From Dacryopinax spathularia (Eukaryota; Basidiomycota; Dacrymycetes; Dacrymycetales; Dacrymycetaceae), in contig JBBPFI010000004.1 in assembly GCA_037974965.1 (NCBI GenBank), forward strand, positions 372,001 to 436,000: DNA of 64,000 nt. The letters are read 5' to 3'. A program made the position numbers and the translations under genes. Below the pieces are notes generated by a model. The model saw nothing but the letters and a program-made list of their open reading frames with translations, was not told the DNA's origin and made no database searches. Position 1 is the stretch's first letter; each line of letters starts with the position of its first letter. Below, piece by piece: positions 13,590 to 22,737 of this stretch.

Positions 13590-16500
13590 ATGTTATGTTT
13601 CTTGGCTTTCGCTCGACGTCTTCAATCTCGGATTGCTTGGCAACAGATCACTCGCATAGCCGAGCTTGATATACCGCCAATCGCCCTTCCTGAGACCGTT
13701 ATCCTGTTTCTGGCAACAGCTCTCGATGCGTCACCCGACCAAGTCACTGGCCTCTGGAGTGCTCTGCGGGAAGTCGTCTGGAAACCTGGCTTCAACCCCG
13801 CAGCCTTGGCCGTTCCGATTGTCGACGACTTCGGCCCATTCGCACGTCTCGCACAAAGCTTTAACCTCGGTGAGCGTCGTTTACTTATCACTCCCTCAAC
13901 CAACACAACCCCCAACACAACCTCCATCAACACCTCCTCCAACCCCACCTTCCCCAACCCCATCTCCACCAACCCGACCTCAACCAACACCACCTCCCCC
14001 AACCCCACCTCCAACACAACCTCAATCAATACGACCTCAACCAACCCGACCTCAACCAACACCACCTCCAACACAACCTCAACCAATACGACCTCAACCA
14101 ACCCCACCTCAACCAACACCACCTCCCCCAACCCCACCTCCAACACAACCTCAACCAATACGACCTCAACCTCAACCAACACCAACCCCTTCCCAACAAC
14201 CGGCAGTCCGCTGATCACCCGTCTATGCCATTCCTTTCCCTTCCCCTTTTCTCCCTTTCGCGTCCCAATCGCCTCAACTGCTGACAACTTCCCAGGTATC
14301 GAAGAGCTGTATCCGCCGACCAGAGTGTGCTTACGAAATCGGTGCCCTCTGTATCTCACCCACAACCGGAGGCAAGCACTTCACGACTGTAGAAGGCATT
14401 TCGCTGGGCTGTACACACTTGGACGTGGCGCATTTCCCGTCATAGTTGTGTCCCTGCGTTGCCGATCCTGTAGGGCGACGTACTTCCTCAACTACTATCG
14501 CGAGCAGGATGGCAATGGGGTAGAGGAGAGGATTTACTATGAGGGAGTGCCGTCTGTGGTACAAGCTGAGAAGCACATGCTGTTCGAGCGACAGCTGTGC
14601 GAGCTGTTCCGAGCTCAAACGGTACACGCGCAGTAAGTCTCTCCCTTCTCTCCTTTCTCTCCCTTCTCTCCCTTCTCTTCCTTCTCTCCCTTCTCTCTAT
14701 CACTCGTCCGCTCGCGATCCCGTCAATCCCCGCATCGCCGATCCCTCAACCACCGATCCCTCAACCAACACAACCGCGATCAACACAACCTCAACCAACA
14801 CAACCCCCTACTCCACCTCAACCAACTCAACCTCCACCACCGATCCCTCAACCAGCACAACCTCAACCAACACGACCTCCAACCCGACCTGCAGCCCGAC
14901 CTCAACCAACACATCCTCCAACACAACCTCCCCCAACCCCGCCTCAACCAACACAACCTCAACCAACCCCACCTCAACCAACACACCCTCCAACCTCACC
15001 TCCCCCAACCCGACCTCAACCAACACCACCTCAACCAACACAACCGCAACCACCAACTTCAACTATGCTTCTCCCTTTCCTCCTGCTTACGCCGTCTCCT
15101 TCCATTGTGCTGATGACTGACATTTCGACAGCGCGTCTGCTACAGCTATCGCGAGCACGTACGACCAAGCGCTGAGGCGCACCAGCTCCCGTTCGATTGG
15201 CTCATATGAAGCCCCAGCGCTGCGCGGGGAGTGGATATCCGATCTCTTCGACCTGTTTGCTCTGCTCTTGCACCACAACGAACAACGATCGTCATTACGC
15301 CTCCCGGAGAAAGCCCACAACCAGGCCCATCGTCTGTCTCGTGCCATGCAAGAGCAAAATCTGTTTATCGCCAGGAATGGGCAACCGCAGTGGGCACATG
15401 CTTGTGACCTGTGTATGAAGGTCGTTCAGCGCGGGAATGAGCAAAGTAAGCTCTATTCAGTCTCTAACTAGCTGGCGATCTGACCGCAAACTTAGAAATG
15501 ATACAGTGCGCCGTAACAGACGGTATATCCATTGGAAGGCCGTGCTGTTCAGTGCACAACTGTCCTTTGCCGCTCCCAACCAATCGTGCTCGTTTCTGCA
15601 TGGCACACTCGGACCGCGAGCAACTATGTGCAGTCGAAGGTTGCGAAGCGCCTAGGCAAGGCAGAAGCCTCACTTGTGCGCTCGTACAGCATCAAGCGCT
15701 TGAGCAACGGTACAAGGAGCCCGGGAAGTCGTTCGGCGTGCTTCAACGGCGACGTCTTCGAGTGACCCAACGTGACGGGTACGAAGGGCTGGACGCGTCC
15801 GACGTGGAGATGGAGACATCTGGGTTAGCCCACGAAGCTGCGCAGGCCGGGAAGGTCGTACCGGAGACGGAGGCTGGGTTGGAGGTTGAGATGGAGGTTG
15901 GGTTGGAGGTCGGGTTGGAGGTCGGGTCGGAGGAGGGAGTGCGAGTGGGTTCGGTGCAGGGGTCGAAGGAGGGGATGCGAGTTGGGTCGGTGGAGGTGTT
16001 GGAGGAGGGGTTGGGGTTCAAGTTGGCGGATGGGCTGGATGATGGGGTGGATGTCGGGATGGGGAATGGGTTGGAGAATGGGACGGGGGAGCTGTTGGAG
16101 GTTGGGTTGGGGGAGGGGTTGGAGGTTGGGTTGGGGGAGGGGTTGGAGGTTGGGTTGGAGGTTGGGTTGGGAGATGAGTTGGGGGTTGGGTTGGAGGTTG
16201 GGTTGGAGGATGAACTTGTCGAGATGGAGGTACAAGAGCAATCGGCGGATGAAGATTCCATTCAGCAAGACTCGCAGCCGAAAAGGGAGAAAAAGAAGAA
16301 GATCTTGCGCGCTCGCTTTGGGAGGAACAGGACACATAACGAGCAGCTCGTTGTGCGTCCCTGCGGCATAATCGTCGGGCGAGGAACCTTCTATGGTGCA
16401 GAGGCGGTCGGTTCTGTGATTGTAAGTAATCTGGACTGCATGCGAAGGAGAAGCAGCTGACAAAAGCATAGGATTTCATTATGTCGATCTTCCCTACGCG

Positions 16501-16921
16501 AGCGTCTATGCCAGACGTCTTGTACTTCGACAACAACTGTCAACTACGCCGACATCTGGAGAACCGATCAGAAGACGTCCACCGGCACTTCGAGCATACA
16601 ACTCTCGTCGTGGATGCGTTCCACTGGGACGCGAAACACAAGCGGAGCGCCGATGAGTACTGCAGCAAGTACTGCAATCCCGCTCTCTATCCAGAACTAT
16701 ACGATGAATCGAAGCCAAACAAGTGGCTCTTCAACTCATCGGCTTGCGAGCAAGCAAACGCCTGGCTGCGGAGATTTGGAACGCAAACCAGAGAGATGAC
16801 CGCTGTGCGGTTCGAGTTTTTCCTGGACGAGGTTATCAAAGCTCGCAATGAACACATTTTACTTCAGTTGAGTCGCAGCAATCATTTCCCTCATCTTATC
16901 CCTGCGAGTAGTTTGAGATAG
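13590..16921 (+). CDS. CxC5/CxC6 cysteine-cluster protein, KDZ-type transposase-related
   Basis: Spliced product matches the Agaricomycete proteins that join CxC5 and CxC6 zinc clusters to a KDZ-related RNase H-like nuclease. Exon 1 gives ITRIAELDIPPIALPETVI and SALREVVW. Exon 2 gives the CxC5 core (LYPPTRVCLRNRC, LRCRSCRATYFLNYY). Exon 3 gives WAHACDLCMKVV. Exon 4 gives the CxC6 cluster (GRPCCSVHNCPLPLPTN, FCMAHS, CAVEGCEAPRQGRSLTC) and then RARFGRNRTHNEQLVV. The last exon gives MPDVLYFDNNCQLRRHL, LVVDAFHWDAKHK and NSSACEQANAWLRRF, with acidic residues expected of the nuclease site. Introns 1 (13870-14295) and 2 (14633-15131) are long because each contains a minisatellite tract; intron 1 is a multiple of 3 and open, so it could be retained. 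A third tract (15870-16212) is coding, as a Gly-Leu-Glu-Val run. The frame is intact to the stop at 16921. The exact start is uncertain. Confidence 0.8.
13890..14190. repeat. AACC-rich minisatellite tract A (in intron 1 of the CxC gene)
   Basis: Interspersed 12- and 15-nt units such as TCAACCAACACAACC and CCAACCCCACCTCC, with the C-rich strand on +. The tract lies between a GTGAGC donor at 13870 and a CTGACAACTTCCCAG acceptor ending at 14295, so it is most likely intronic. Confidence 0.9.
14638..14700. repeat. CT-rich microsatellite (CTCCCTTCT units)
   Basis: Tandem TCTCTCCCTTC-type units directly after the intron 2 donor (GTAAGT at 14633) of the CxC gene. The stretch is almost purely pyrimidine on the coding strand. 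Confidence 0.85.
14743..15058. repeat. AACC-rich minisatellite tract B (in intron 2 of the CxC gene)
   Basis: Same unit family as tract A, including TCAACCAACACAACC and CCAACCCGACCTCAA, with the C-rich strand on +. It sits between the donor at 14633 and the acceptor CATTTCGACAG ending at 15131. Splicing there restores the frame ASATAIASTYDQ. Confidence 0.9.
15870..16212. repeat. AACC-rich minisatellite tract C (coding in exon 4 of the CxC gene, inverted)
   Basis: The same minisatellite but with the G-rich strand (GGTTGGAGGTTGGG) on +, opposite to tracts A and B. It is read as repeated GLEVGLEV/GLGEGLEV between the CxC6 cluster and the nuclease part. No good splice pair removes it, so it is probably translated. 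Confidence 0.88.
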
Positions 16922-16994
16922 TTAGTGTAAAATGGTGTCATGTATTCCTACCAAATCAGAATCGAATCCATTGCAGAGCATCGCACAGAGAGCT

Positions 16995-17015
16995 GTTGTG
17001 TTATTGTGCCGACCG
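16995..17015 (+). repeat. Dispersed 21-bp motif, copy 1
   Basis: Perfect copy of the motif with core TGTGTTATTGTGCCGACC, in the 225-bp space between the stop codons of the convergent genes ending at 16921 and 17147. Confidence 0.9.
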
Positions 17016-17045
17016 ATCTGGGCACAAACGTCTACAGAAGCAAGA

Positions 17046-17066
17046 GTTGTGTTATTGTGCCGACCG
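17046..17066 (+). repeat. Dispersed 21-bp motif, copy 2
   Basis: Second perfect copy, same orientation, starting 51 bp after the start of copy 1 and in the same convergent spacer. Confidence 0.9.
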
Positions 17067-17146
17067 AGTCGGCCGACACACACTTTCATTCAAAACATGT
17101 AACGCGATTCTTAACAACTCGACCTGTAACTACGCCTCTAACCATC

Positions 17147-18268
17147 TCAGGCCCCAGAAACCCCCATGGCATTATCCATAGCATTCTCGATAGCGTGCTC
17201 GATAGCGTCCTCCGCGACGTCCTTCGCGAGCTTACCTAGGAACAACGGTCAGTACAAATTAATGAAAACGCATTCGAACACCTACCGCCGAGCTTGGCAA
17301 TCTTGCCAAAGATCTTCTTGACAACGGGGACCTTTGGCTCCCCCTCGGGAGCATGCCCACCGGGCTGGGCATGCTCTTCAGCTTGGCCGGCGCTAGTGAC
17401 GGCGGGCTCGGGGTTGTTGACGGCGGGCAGGGGGAGAGGAACGGCGGGGAAAGGGAGATCTTCGTCGTCGTCCGACTCGATTGCGGGAGCCGGCTGGTGC
17501 TCATCCACCCACTTCTTCCCCTCCGCAACGAAATGCTCCCAGGTCTGGTCGTGAAGAGCCTGGCGGGCGAGATGCTTTTTGATGAGCCTCTCCTCTTCGC
17601 GCTCGATCAGCTCCTCGACACGAGTGCGCCTTCCCACTTCGAAGCCGGGGACAGAGATGCGCTGGAGTTCGCCCGCGAAACCGGGACGACTCATTCGACC
17701 AAAATCCCCCTCCGGCTTGCGCTCGTCCCGAAGCTCTTGCAGAGTAGGGGGACGAGCAGGGGCGGCATGGCGTGGCGAGGCATTCGCCAAGTCATCGGGC
17801 GCAGTGGTGTGCACGACGGGGACTTGGTAAGAGTCCTAGAAGAACATCAGCAGCGGTCGGCACAATAACACAACTCACCATCATGATCCCCTCCCTCTCC
17901 ATGACCGCAACTAGGGGGATACCGCGCACGAGAGCCGGCGCCCCAAGGTTGTACTCCACCTTGCGGATCTCCGAGATGACTGCCTGCTTCAGCGTCATCC
18001 CCTCCACCACAACCCCACCCCTTTCTCCCTCAGCTCCCCCAGAAACCCCTCCCACACCCGCATACACTTGGGCTTTCGCCCCACTCCCCGCGTTTCCCCC
18101 AGAGGCCAACGACGACGGCGAGCCTTGGTCCATCTTGGGCGAGTGACGATCGTCGTCGTCCGGACGCTTGATGTCTTGAAGAGCGTTGGGAGAAGATTCG
18201 AGAGCCGAAGGACTTGAGTAAGTCGATTTGAAAGAGACAGGAGTAGAGGGAGGCGAGGACGCCTCCAT
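17147..18268 (-). CDS. Hypothetical island protein with C-terminal amphipathic helix
   Basis: I do not recognise a family. Two introns are clear. A 43-nt intron (17836-17878) joins AVMEREGIMM to DSYQVPVVHTTAP, and a second (about 17238-17290) joins KIFGKIAKLGG to KLAKDVAEDAIEHAIENAMD and the end MGVSGA at 17147. The N terminus is Ser/Pro-rich (MEASSPPSTPVSFKSTYSSP). The middle holds a hydrophobic, possibly folded segment (MTLKQAVISEIRKVEYNLGA, LVRGIPLVAVMEREG). Then come a charged helical region (RVEELIEREEERLIKKHLAR, DQTWEHFVAEGKKWVDEHQP), an acidic Pro-rich linker and the final helix. The first intron has copy 3 of the island's 21-bp motif at its donor site. The gene converges on the CxC gene and diverges from the gene at 18930. 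Confidence 0.62.
17854..17874 (-). repeat. Dispersed 21-bp motif, copy 3 (inside an intron)
   Basis: Perfect copy on the minus strand, preceded by GTGA so that it forms the first half of the 43-nt intron 17836-17878 of the hypothetical gene. Confidence 0.9.
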
Positions 18269-18929
18269 GAGTCGATGTTGATGGTCGAGGGGAGAGAGGA
18301 CGGTTGGGGGCGTCTACAGGTTATCAGTGCGGTGAGCGGAATCAGATTGCCGGGAATGACTACACCAGCAATGTAGCTTCTGGCGTGCTGTATCCTCGAG
18401 GCTCGGGAAAGTCGTGGAAGAGGTCGATGTTTGAAGAGTGAGAGTTGTGTTATTGTGCCGGCCGCACACGAGGCATCCTGCCAGCACAACTGAAGTGGAG
18501 AAGGGTAGGTCAGAGGAGGGGATATGGGGGGGAATATTTCACTGTGCTTGTGTGGACGCTATGGCATGTACCTCTTGGGCGCAATGGATTGCACATTGAC
18601 GAGAATACTGGAGGTTGAAGAGATGAATGCTATTGTCATGTTAACAATAAGCGCCCGCGTAGATCTGGATCGGGAATGCTATCATCATTGCTATATTGGG
18701 GTTCGGAAGCGCCCACGGATGCTAAGTGACACCAACGGCTAAATGTGCTTGGTCATCGCCTCCAGCCTCCTCCTCATCGTCTCCTTCCTACGACCATCTC
18801 GCTCATCTGTTTTCCATTGCTCACACCTAGTCTGAAGTCAAATAACCGCCTGTAAGTTGCTATAGTAGTCCTTTGAAGTTCACTAGCCTTACTCACCTGT
18901 CTATTAGCTTATCTACCCCAAGGCCTCAC
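18269..18929. other. Divergent spacer between two island genes
   Basis: 661 bp containing the start regions of the minus gene (18268) and the plus gene (18930), plus copy 4 of the 21-bp motif. Possible 5'-UTR introns are seen (GTAGTC...CTGTAG on the minus strand, GTAAGT...CTATTAG on +). No other gene is evident. Confidence 0.5.
18444..18464 (+). repeat. Dispersed 21-bp motif, copy 4 (one mismatch)
   Basis: Copy with one A-to-G change near its 3' end, in the divergent promoter region. It is preceded by GTGAGA, as is copy 5. Confidence 0.88.
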
Positions 18930-20363
18930 ATGGTGGCTGAATGGGTGAAGGGAACCTCTCGCCGGATGTCAACCGTGCAGAACGGTGACAGGGCCGGCTG
19001 GGAAGTCAATGGTGCGCCCCTTGGCAGAACATTGAATGAGCTTGTTGAACTAACACAAGTCTCAGATATTGGCGTTGAACATGCAAGCAAGAGAGGACGT
19101 GGCCCCGAGCAAGCGACCAACGTGGTTGCTCGGGGCAAGCAGAGTATCGTTGGGAGATTCGGTCGGCACAATAACACAACTCTCACCGCCCTTCGCCTGC
19201 GGAAGGGCCCGGCAGCCGACACTGCTGCCACCCGGTCTTCAATCCACGGCTGTCCTACGAGGATTGAGGACAACTCCGTTCTCCCCTTGCAGGAGAACCC
19301 GATCACCGACATCGTGATCACCACATCTCGCTTCTCTGCCAGCTCTGCGGAGTTCGAGTCCAACCCAACCTCCAACCCAACCTCCAACCCCCCCTCCAAC
19401 CCAACCTCCAACCCCCCCTCCAACCCAACCTCCAACCCAACCTCCAACCCGACCTCCAACCCGACCTCCAACACAACCTCAACCAACCCAACCTCCAACC
19501 CGACCTCCAACCCGACCTCCAACACAACCTCAACCAACCCAACCTCCAACCCGATCTCCAACCCGACCTCCAACACAACCTCAACCAACCCAACCTCCAA
19601 CCCGACCTCAACCAACCCAACCTCCACCAACCCAACCTCCATCAACACCTCCAACCCCACCTTCCCCAACCCCATCTCCACCAACCCGACCTCAACCAAC
19701 CCGACCTCCAACCCGACCTCCACCAACACAACCTCAACCAACACCACCTCCCCCAACCCCACCTCAACCAACCCCACCTCAACCAACCCCACCTCAACCA
19801 ACCCCACCTCAACCAACCCCACCTCAACCAACACAACCTCAACCAACACAACCTCAACCACCAATGTTGATGATCGTCAATGCGCTCCTGTTGAGACTGT
19901 CAGCTTGGACGAAGGCACCCTTCCTCCTGAAGATCCACCAGCATACAAGATGTGGGAAGACATCCCCCCCATCTACGCTACTCTGCGCATCCCTCCGGAG
20001 TACGCGAACAACGGGTGGAACCCGGAGGCCTACCTGCCTTCACGCACGCCCAGCCCAAACCACAGCGACACATCCTCCACCCCCTCGCTCACACCCAGCT
20101 CAAGCGGTAGCATCCGGTCTAGCCCTCCCTCCTCGCCTGCCCTCAGCGCCCGCAACATCAGCCGCCCATGTACTCCTCCTGAGCCCATGCCGCTGCCTGG
20201 CTCCCGCCGCCGACCGCTTTCCGAGCGCTTTGATATGTCGTACGAAGCAATGGAGAGAGCGGCTCGTGATGCAGTTCGCAAGAGACTGCAGGAGCGGATG
20301 GACAGAGCGGGCGCTGGCTGGGCTGGCCCGCTTGCTGCTGCTCGAGCCTTTGGAAACCAGTAA
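18930..20363 (+). CDS. Hypothetical low-complexity protein with NPTS repeats
   Basis: No recognised family. The first supported ATG is at 18930 (MVAEWVKGTSRRMSTVQNGD). A good intron, GTGCGC to CTAACACAAGTCTCAG (about 19011-19065), joins WEVN to DIGVEHASKRGRGPEQ. Copy 5 of the 21-bp motif is inside the following coding stretch (GRFGRHNNTTLTALRLRKG). Minisatellite tract D then encodes about 165 residues of NPTSNPTS/NPTSTNTTS. After it comes a unique segment (VETVSLDEGTLPPEDPPAYK, WEDIPPIYATLRIPPEYA), a Ser/Pro-rich part and a basic helical C terminus (MERAARDAVRKRLQERMDRA). The order suggests a disordered protein with a short conserved module after the repeat. Expression is not proven. Confidence 0.5.
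   Translation: MVAEWVKGTSRRMSTVQNGDRAGWEVNGAPLGRTLNELVELTQVSDIGVEHASKRGRGPEQATNVVARGKQSIVGRFGRHNNTTLTALRLRKGPAADTAATRSSIHGCPTRIEDNSVLPLQENPITDIVITTSRFSASSAEFESNPTSNPTSNPPSNPTSNPPSNPTSNPTSNPTSNPTSNTTSTNPTSNPTSNPTSNTTSTNPTSNPISNPTSNTTSTNPTSNPTSTNPTSTNPTSINTSNPTFPNPISTNPTSTNPTSNPTSTNTTSTNTTSPNPTSTNPTSTNPTSTNPTSTNPTSTNTTSTNTTSTTNVDDRQCAPVETVSLDEGTLPPEDPPAYKMWEDIPPIYATLRIPPEYANNGWNPEAYLPSRTPSPNHSDTSSTPSLTPSSSGSIRSSPPSSPALSARNISRPCTPPEPMPLPGSRRRPLSERFDMSYEAMERAARDAVRKRLQERMDRAGAGWAGPLAAARAFGNQ
19160..19180 (-). repeat. Dispersed 21-bp motif, copy 5 (inside a coding frame)
   Basis: Perfect minus-strand copy, preceded on that strand by GTGAGA. In the + gene it is read as GRHNNTT. Confidence 0.9.
19362..19862. 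repeat. AACC-rich minisatellite tract D
   Basis: About 500 bp with the C-rich strand on +. The first part is mostly 12-nt CCAACCCAACCT units, the last part 15-nt CCACCTCAACCAACC units. It is open in the frame of the + gene as N-P-T-S repeats, and is also open on the minus strand. Confidence 0.92.
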
Positions 20364-20711
20364 AGCCACTCTTGGTATACATATGTCCTCTTGGTCAACG
20401 CTACCACAAACTTGTTGTATCCCAAACCTTCCCACCGATTCCACCATGTACTGATCTTTTGCCGCCGCTCCCCCACACGCTCTTTCTTTGTACGTCCCAA
20501 AGGGCAACGAATTGTATTAAGCCTTCAAGGCTGTAACTAGCTAAATACACTCGTTCATTCTAAACTAGTGCAAGTAAGGAGTGTGGTGTATAATCAAGGA
20601 AGAAGGAGCGTCAGTGAGAGTTGGGTATGAATGTAAACAAGTGAAGATTATTAAGGCCCAAGGGCAAGTGTACTTTGGCGGCTATCAACACATTGAGATG
20701 GGTATAACAAT
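20364..20711. other. Convergent 3' spacer
   Basis: 348 bp between the stop of the + gene and the stop of the minus Cys-cluster gene. AT-richer than its surroundings and probably 3'-UTR for both. No gene or repeat is seen. Confidence 0.5.
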
Positions 20712-22715
20712 CTACTCCTTCTGCTTCAGCTTGAGGGCTTTCCTAGCCTCCTTTGCAAATGCCTTCCACGGAGAGTGCGGCTTGGCCTCGAATTCCTGGA
20801 CCAGGGCTTGGACCTTGGGGTGCTCGTGACGGAGATAGCTGATGTGCTGCCTATAAGTATTATACGGCATATCGAACCCGTAACAGCTGCGAAATGCCAC
20901 CTGCCACAAGGTACCCTTGCCGTGCATCTGCTCATCGATGATCGCCGCAGCGTTCGCGACCGTTTCGAATGAGTGCTCGCCAGGCCAGTCATGCGCGGGC
21001 TGTTTCTTCTTAAGGGCGGTCACACGTTTGCGAACGGGCGTAGGTGTAGGTGGAATGGGAGGGGATGAGGGCGGCAGCGAAGAGAACAGGGGAGGCAATG
21101 TAGCCGCTAGGGCACGCTGGCGAGCAGTTGCTGTAGGAGACTCGGAAAGGTCCCATGTCTCGATCGGTGCTGCAGGCGATGGAGTGTCTCCCGTTAGGTC
21201 CAGAACGGTCTCAACACTGACAGAACGGCGCTGCGGGGGTGATGCTCTTCGGGGGCGAGCGTGAGGAGAATCTCGTGGATGAGGTTGTGTTGGTTGAGGT
21301 CGGGTTGGTGTTTGTGTTGGTTGAGGTTGTGTTGGTTGAGGTTGTGTTGGTTGAGGCGGGGTTGGAGGTTGTGTTGGTTGAGGTTGTGTTGGTTGAGGTG
21401 GGGTTGGAGGTTGTGTTGGTTGAGGTGGGGTAGGTTGAGGTGGGGTAGGTTGAGGTGGAGTTGGTTGAGGGACGGGTGTGTGGAGCTGCTTGGCTCTACG
21501 TCTGGCATCCCGAAGAACGGGGGGAAGCAGATGTCGGACCTCTTCTTGCACGGTCGCCGAGCTAGCAGCTACACCTGGTAGGCGGCAGAGGACCCGCTCG
21601 CCACGCTCGACCTGTCGATATGTCTGACAGTCGTAGGAAGCCCAGCTTTGCGACTCATAGTCGAATATGAAGAGCTCGTCGATTTGTCCCTCGAGAGCAA
21701 GGCGATCCAGTACACGCTTGGGCCAGTCGTTTACTCGTGTTGCGAGGCCATCGGACATGGAGGGCAATGCCGGCACGGCGTACGATAACTTTTCGTCCTG
21801 CGAATCGTGTGAGAAACCATGGAGGGAAGGCGACGAGCGACATACCTTCGTGAACAGAACCAAAGTGAAGACCCGGGCCAGTGCCTCGGCACGCTCTCTT
21901 GCCTCTTTCTCCTCCTGCCTGCGAGATTCGACTGCCTGGATCGCATCGTCTCGAGCTGACAGATACGCGCTTGTTGGCGGGCGACCAACAGGCGCCGGTC
22001 CAGCAAAAGCTTGCGAACGGGGAGGCTCGAACCCTGCGGCTGACGAGCCTGCAGTCTGTGCGCCTCCGGATCCTCCGCCTAGCCTCCCTTCGCGCGACAA
22101 CTCTCTCTCTCTACCCATCCCAGCATCCCACCCTTGCGCCCGTCGATGATACTCGCAGCCAATCTCTTTACCCCAGTCCTTGCACGTCGCCCCCTCGAGA
22201 CAGCATTGTTTACACCATTCCTTCTCGCAGGCCATAGCTGCGCGCCCTTTCCCGCAGGCCAGACAGAACAAGTATCGTTTGCCGGAAGAGTCTTGCTCGA
22301 GGCGTGCTCGCTTGTGAGGACGACCTTCTTGTACCGGGCTGGAACTCCAGGTGGGAACGGCGCTACGCATACTTGCTCGCAAGGCCCAGCGATCATCCGC
22401 ATGGAGGGGGTCGGTGATCCAGGTGATTCGCTCCTTCTTTGCTTGATGCTTCTTGCTGAAGCACTGTTACGTTTATCAGCGGAGGCGGCAAGCAGAGAAA
22501 GACCGCTCACTCACAATGGCATAGATCCACCCGTAGTTCTCCTCGTTCAGCTCATCCCGATCCATGCACACACGCAAGTGTGCCCCTTTAGCGCACACCC
22601 TACAATACACGCGCTTCGGCAACTTGATTCGCTCGGCTGGATTCGAGATTCGGTCATTGGCGATCTTCAAGACATCGGATATGGCGAGGTCAGGCTCAAC
22701 AGAGCGAGGAGCCAT
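20712..22715 (-). CDS. Island Cys-cluster (zinc-binding?) protein with proline/NPTS repeats
   Basis: From MAPRSVEPDLAISDVLKIAN the frame gives a first small Cys motif (YCRVCAKGAHLRVCMDRDEL), then NYGWIYAI. An intron GTGAGT...CGTAACAG (about 22460-22512) joins this to CFSKKHQAKKERITWITDPL. A second cluster follows: FCLACGKGRAAMACEKEWC, KQCCLEGATCKDWGKEIGC, EYHRR. A coiled helix (AVESRRQEEKEARERAEALA), tract E read as PQPTPPQPT, and a C-terminal module (FRSCYGFDMPYNTYRQHISY, WKAFAKEARKALKLKQKE) complete it. The Cys pattern suggests zinc binding and perhaps DNA binding, but I know no named family. The 5' end is unsettled: an acceptor lies just before MAPRSV, and upstream at 23589-23669 there is a clear intron (GTAAGC...CTAACTTTTTTGCGTTCAG), so tract F may be in a long intron of the same gene. 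Confidence 0.55.
21280..21472. repeat. AACC-rich minisatellite tract E
   Basis: About 190 bp with the G-rich strand on +. Read in the minus gene as PQPTPPQPTQP. Same unit family as tracts A-D. Confidence 0.9.
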
Positions 22716-22737
22716 GTCGAGAAGTGCTGAGAGACCG

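Noticed and set aside
13890-15058. CRISPR-like array
   Set aside because: Units are tandem without unique spacers and lie in a eukaryotic genome; this is a minisatellite.
13622-16536. Long open frames on the strand opposite the minisatellite tracts and in other frames (VGLVEV, QPTPPQ and similar)
   Set aside because: The repeat has no stop codons in most frames; these frames lose coding character outside the tracts.
17236-17868. Plus-strand frames opposite the hypothetical minus gene
   Set aside because: The minus strand has consistent splice sites and a continuous helical protein; the plus frames do not.
18926-19864. 312-residue minus-strand frame rich in VGLVEVG across tract D
   Set aside because: Shadow of the repeat; the flanking parts lack protein-like composition or splice logic.
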